A DNA stretch of 64,000 bases, from positions 3,764,501 to 3,828,500 of the forward strand of contig NZ_WHLY01000002.1 of assembly GCF_009296315.1 (NCBI RefSeq), in the 5' to 3' direction. Below are positions 63,061 through 64,000 of this stretch, piece after piece. The notes below the pieces were generated by a model. The model had not been told where the DNA came from. It worked only from the letters and a program-made list of their open reading frames with translations, and searched no databases. The position numbers and the translations under genes were made by a program. Position 1 is the stretch's first letter; every line of letters starts with the position of its first letter. The DNA comes from Salmonirosea aquatica (lineage in GTDB: Bacteria; Bacteroidota; Bacteroidia; Cytophagales; Spirosomataceae).

Positions 63061-64000
63061 TTAAGCAGATGGGAGGGTATGCCAAAGACCTAAAATTACA
63101 TCTATCTTAGAGTAAACCTCAATGGGAAAAGTTATCAATTCAAATTTGTCTCTTATCTCTTTTAAATTTACAAATAATGTATTCAAGCGAGTTGAAACAA
63201 CTTGTTTATCTGTAACTGAATTTAAAGATTCATATTCATGAAATTCTGAAATACATTTCACCAAAGCCTCCTGCCAATCTTTATTATCAATATTTGCTTG
63301 TTTAAGCTCTTCTAAAATAGTCTTGATTTCATTTATGCTCGTCTCACGATTAGAAGACCTCATATCTACATTCGCGTTTTTTATCGTAGAATGGGTATTG
63401 AATTGCCCTACTAAACCATAAAAATTGTTTGTTTGATTTTCGTCCATTTGTATTAGTTTTTGAAATTGTATTAAATTTTTTGAATGCTCGATAGCTCTCT
63501 GAAAAATTTCTAGCTCATAATCAAGGTATTGCAAATTATTAGTTCTTCCTAGTCGAAGTTGCTTAGCTTTACTGGAAGATAATTTAAAGATTTTTGAAGA
63601 AATATATTCAAATTTTTCGTGAGGTTTTTTTGTTAGATCATTTGCTACATTATTGACTATTTCTGTATGTTGTATCGAAAATATTTTTTCAATAAGGCCA
63701 TCTAATTCACACCATATTTTATAATCTGTATAATGCTCAAAAAAATACTCTTGTTCATAAATATCATGTAACTGTATATCTGTCAATTTATCAAAATCAA
63801 TAAAACATTTCAAAAAGTTAATATTTAAAGAAGATTGATTATCAAGTAGATCTGGTATTTCATGATGAGTTTTGTTCTTTTTAAATACTTGAATTCTTGC
63901 TGATAATAAGTCACATAATATAATAAAAAAAACCTGAGAAGCATCATCGTTATTTAAATCGAGACCTTTTATAGCATTGCTAAAAGAATAAAAATTGTCC
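63061..64000 (-). CDS. AT-rich unknown protein, 5' end beyond window
   Basis: The frame continues upstream past the TTG at 63813 through the right edge (reading ...NAIKGLDLNNDDASQVFFII...), so at least 312 residues are encoded and the start lies outside. Largely helical, rich in Lys, Asn, Ile, with many charged heptad-like stretches (QRAIEHSKNLIQFQKLIQMDE) and no signal peptide or clear membrane helix. No family was recognised. The region is much more AT-rich than the rest of the window and lacks GGTACC. Its place behind toxin-antitoxin debris suggests recently acquired DNA, possibly defence-related (inference only). Confidence 0.7.
   Translation of the reverse strand, partial: DNFYSFSNAIKGLDLNNDDASQVFFIILCDLLSARIQVFKKNKTHHEIPDLLDNQSSLNINFLKCFIDFDKLTDIQLHDIYEQEYFFEHYTDYKIWCELDGLIEKIFSIQHTEIVNNVANDLTKKPHEKFEYISSKIFKLSSSKAKQLRLGRTNNLQYLDYELEIFQRAIEHSKNLIQFQKLIQMDENQTNNFYGLVGQFNTHSTIKNANVDMRSSNRETSINEIKTILEELKQANIDNKDWQEALVKCISEFHEYESLNSVTDKQVVSTRLNTLFVNLKEIRDKFELITFPIEVYSKIDVILGLWHTLPSA

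Noticed and set aside
1-64000. CRISPR arrays, insertion sequences, prophage or integrase genes
   Set aside because: No regularly spaced repeats, transposase or integrase motifs, or terminal inverted repeats around a transposase were found. The only large repeat is the DUF4249 pair.

Overview
This window looks like a chromosomal segment of a Bacteroidetes bacterium, most likely a Cytophagales member near Dyadobacter/Spirosoma; that placement is inference from gene content, not a search. The pointers are TonB-dependent and OMP-type receptors with carboxypeptidase-regulatory N-termini, STN and DUF4249 proteins, a GLPGLI protein, LytS/LytTR and OmpR-type two-component systems, GH29 fucosidases, and promoters of the form TTG-N20-TAnnTTTG. 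Core coding DNA is moderately GC-rich and saturated with the palindrome GGTACC: about 120 copies by eye, against roughly 16-17 expected from composition.

Layout. 1-871 is the 3' end of a PaaE-like flavo-iron-sulfur reductase. 1085-1825 is an AT-rich DUF3800 gene beside a long perfect hairpin. 1898-4872 (-) holds two GH29 alpha-L-fucosidases. 5097-14594 is housekeeping-like: a FUSC membrane protein, an M16 peptidase, a DUF1456 protein, a PLDc_N-like peptide, a cobalamin adenosyltransferase, a small membrane protein, queA and an MDR reductase. 14778-20909 is a sensory and surface module: a promoter with phased ATTAACC repeats, an OMP receptor, a GLPGLI protein, a histidine kinase and an OmpR regulator. 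20964-24287 holds a HGSNAT-like acyltransferase, a secreted protein and a multi-pass membrane protein. 24705-25200 is a sulfatase remnant.

25371-39985 (-) is one tightly packed polysaccharide operon, read right to left: glf, wza, PHP phosphatase, wzc, NeuB-like synthase, NeuA-like cytidylyltransferase, Gfo/Idh/MocA, SDR, KdsC-like phosphatase, GT-C-like membrane protein, wzm, wzt, DUF268 protein, GT11 fucosyltransferase, then an intrinsic terminator. It appears to make a CMP-activated nonulosonate-type sugar and galactofuranose and to export a polymer through an ABC transporter coupled to Wza/Wzc.

40194-46866 holds an OmpA protein, tgt, a GT2, rsmG, a small protein, tRNA-Asn(GTT) and small secreted or acidic proteins. 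46863-54533 is a TonB receptor followed by two nearly identical DUF4249 lipoproteins that flank an MG2/plug protein. 54641-62162 holds a Tat-exported propeller-like protein, an OMP receptor, a LytS/LytTR pair and a methyltransferase. 62165-64000 is an accessory edge: a possible uvrA scrap, a DUF433 antitoxin with a 19-codon toxin stub, an orphan HigA-like antitoxin and an AT-rich unknown gene cut by the window end.

Three observations stand out. GGTACC is highly iterated but drops out of probable foreign islands. Six genes are each broken by exactly one missing base in a homopolymer, which suggests sequence errors more than biology. A roughly 1-kb GC-rich DUF4249 duplication looks homogenised between copies.
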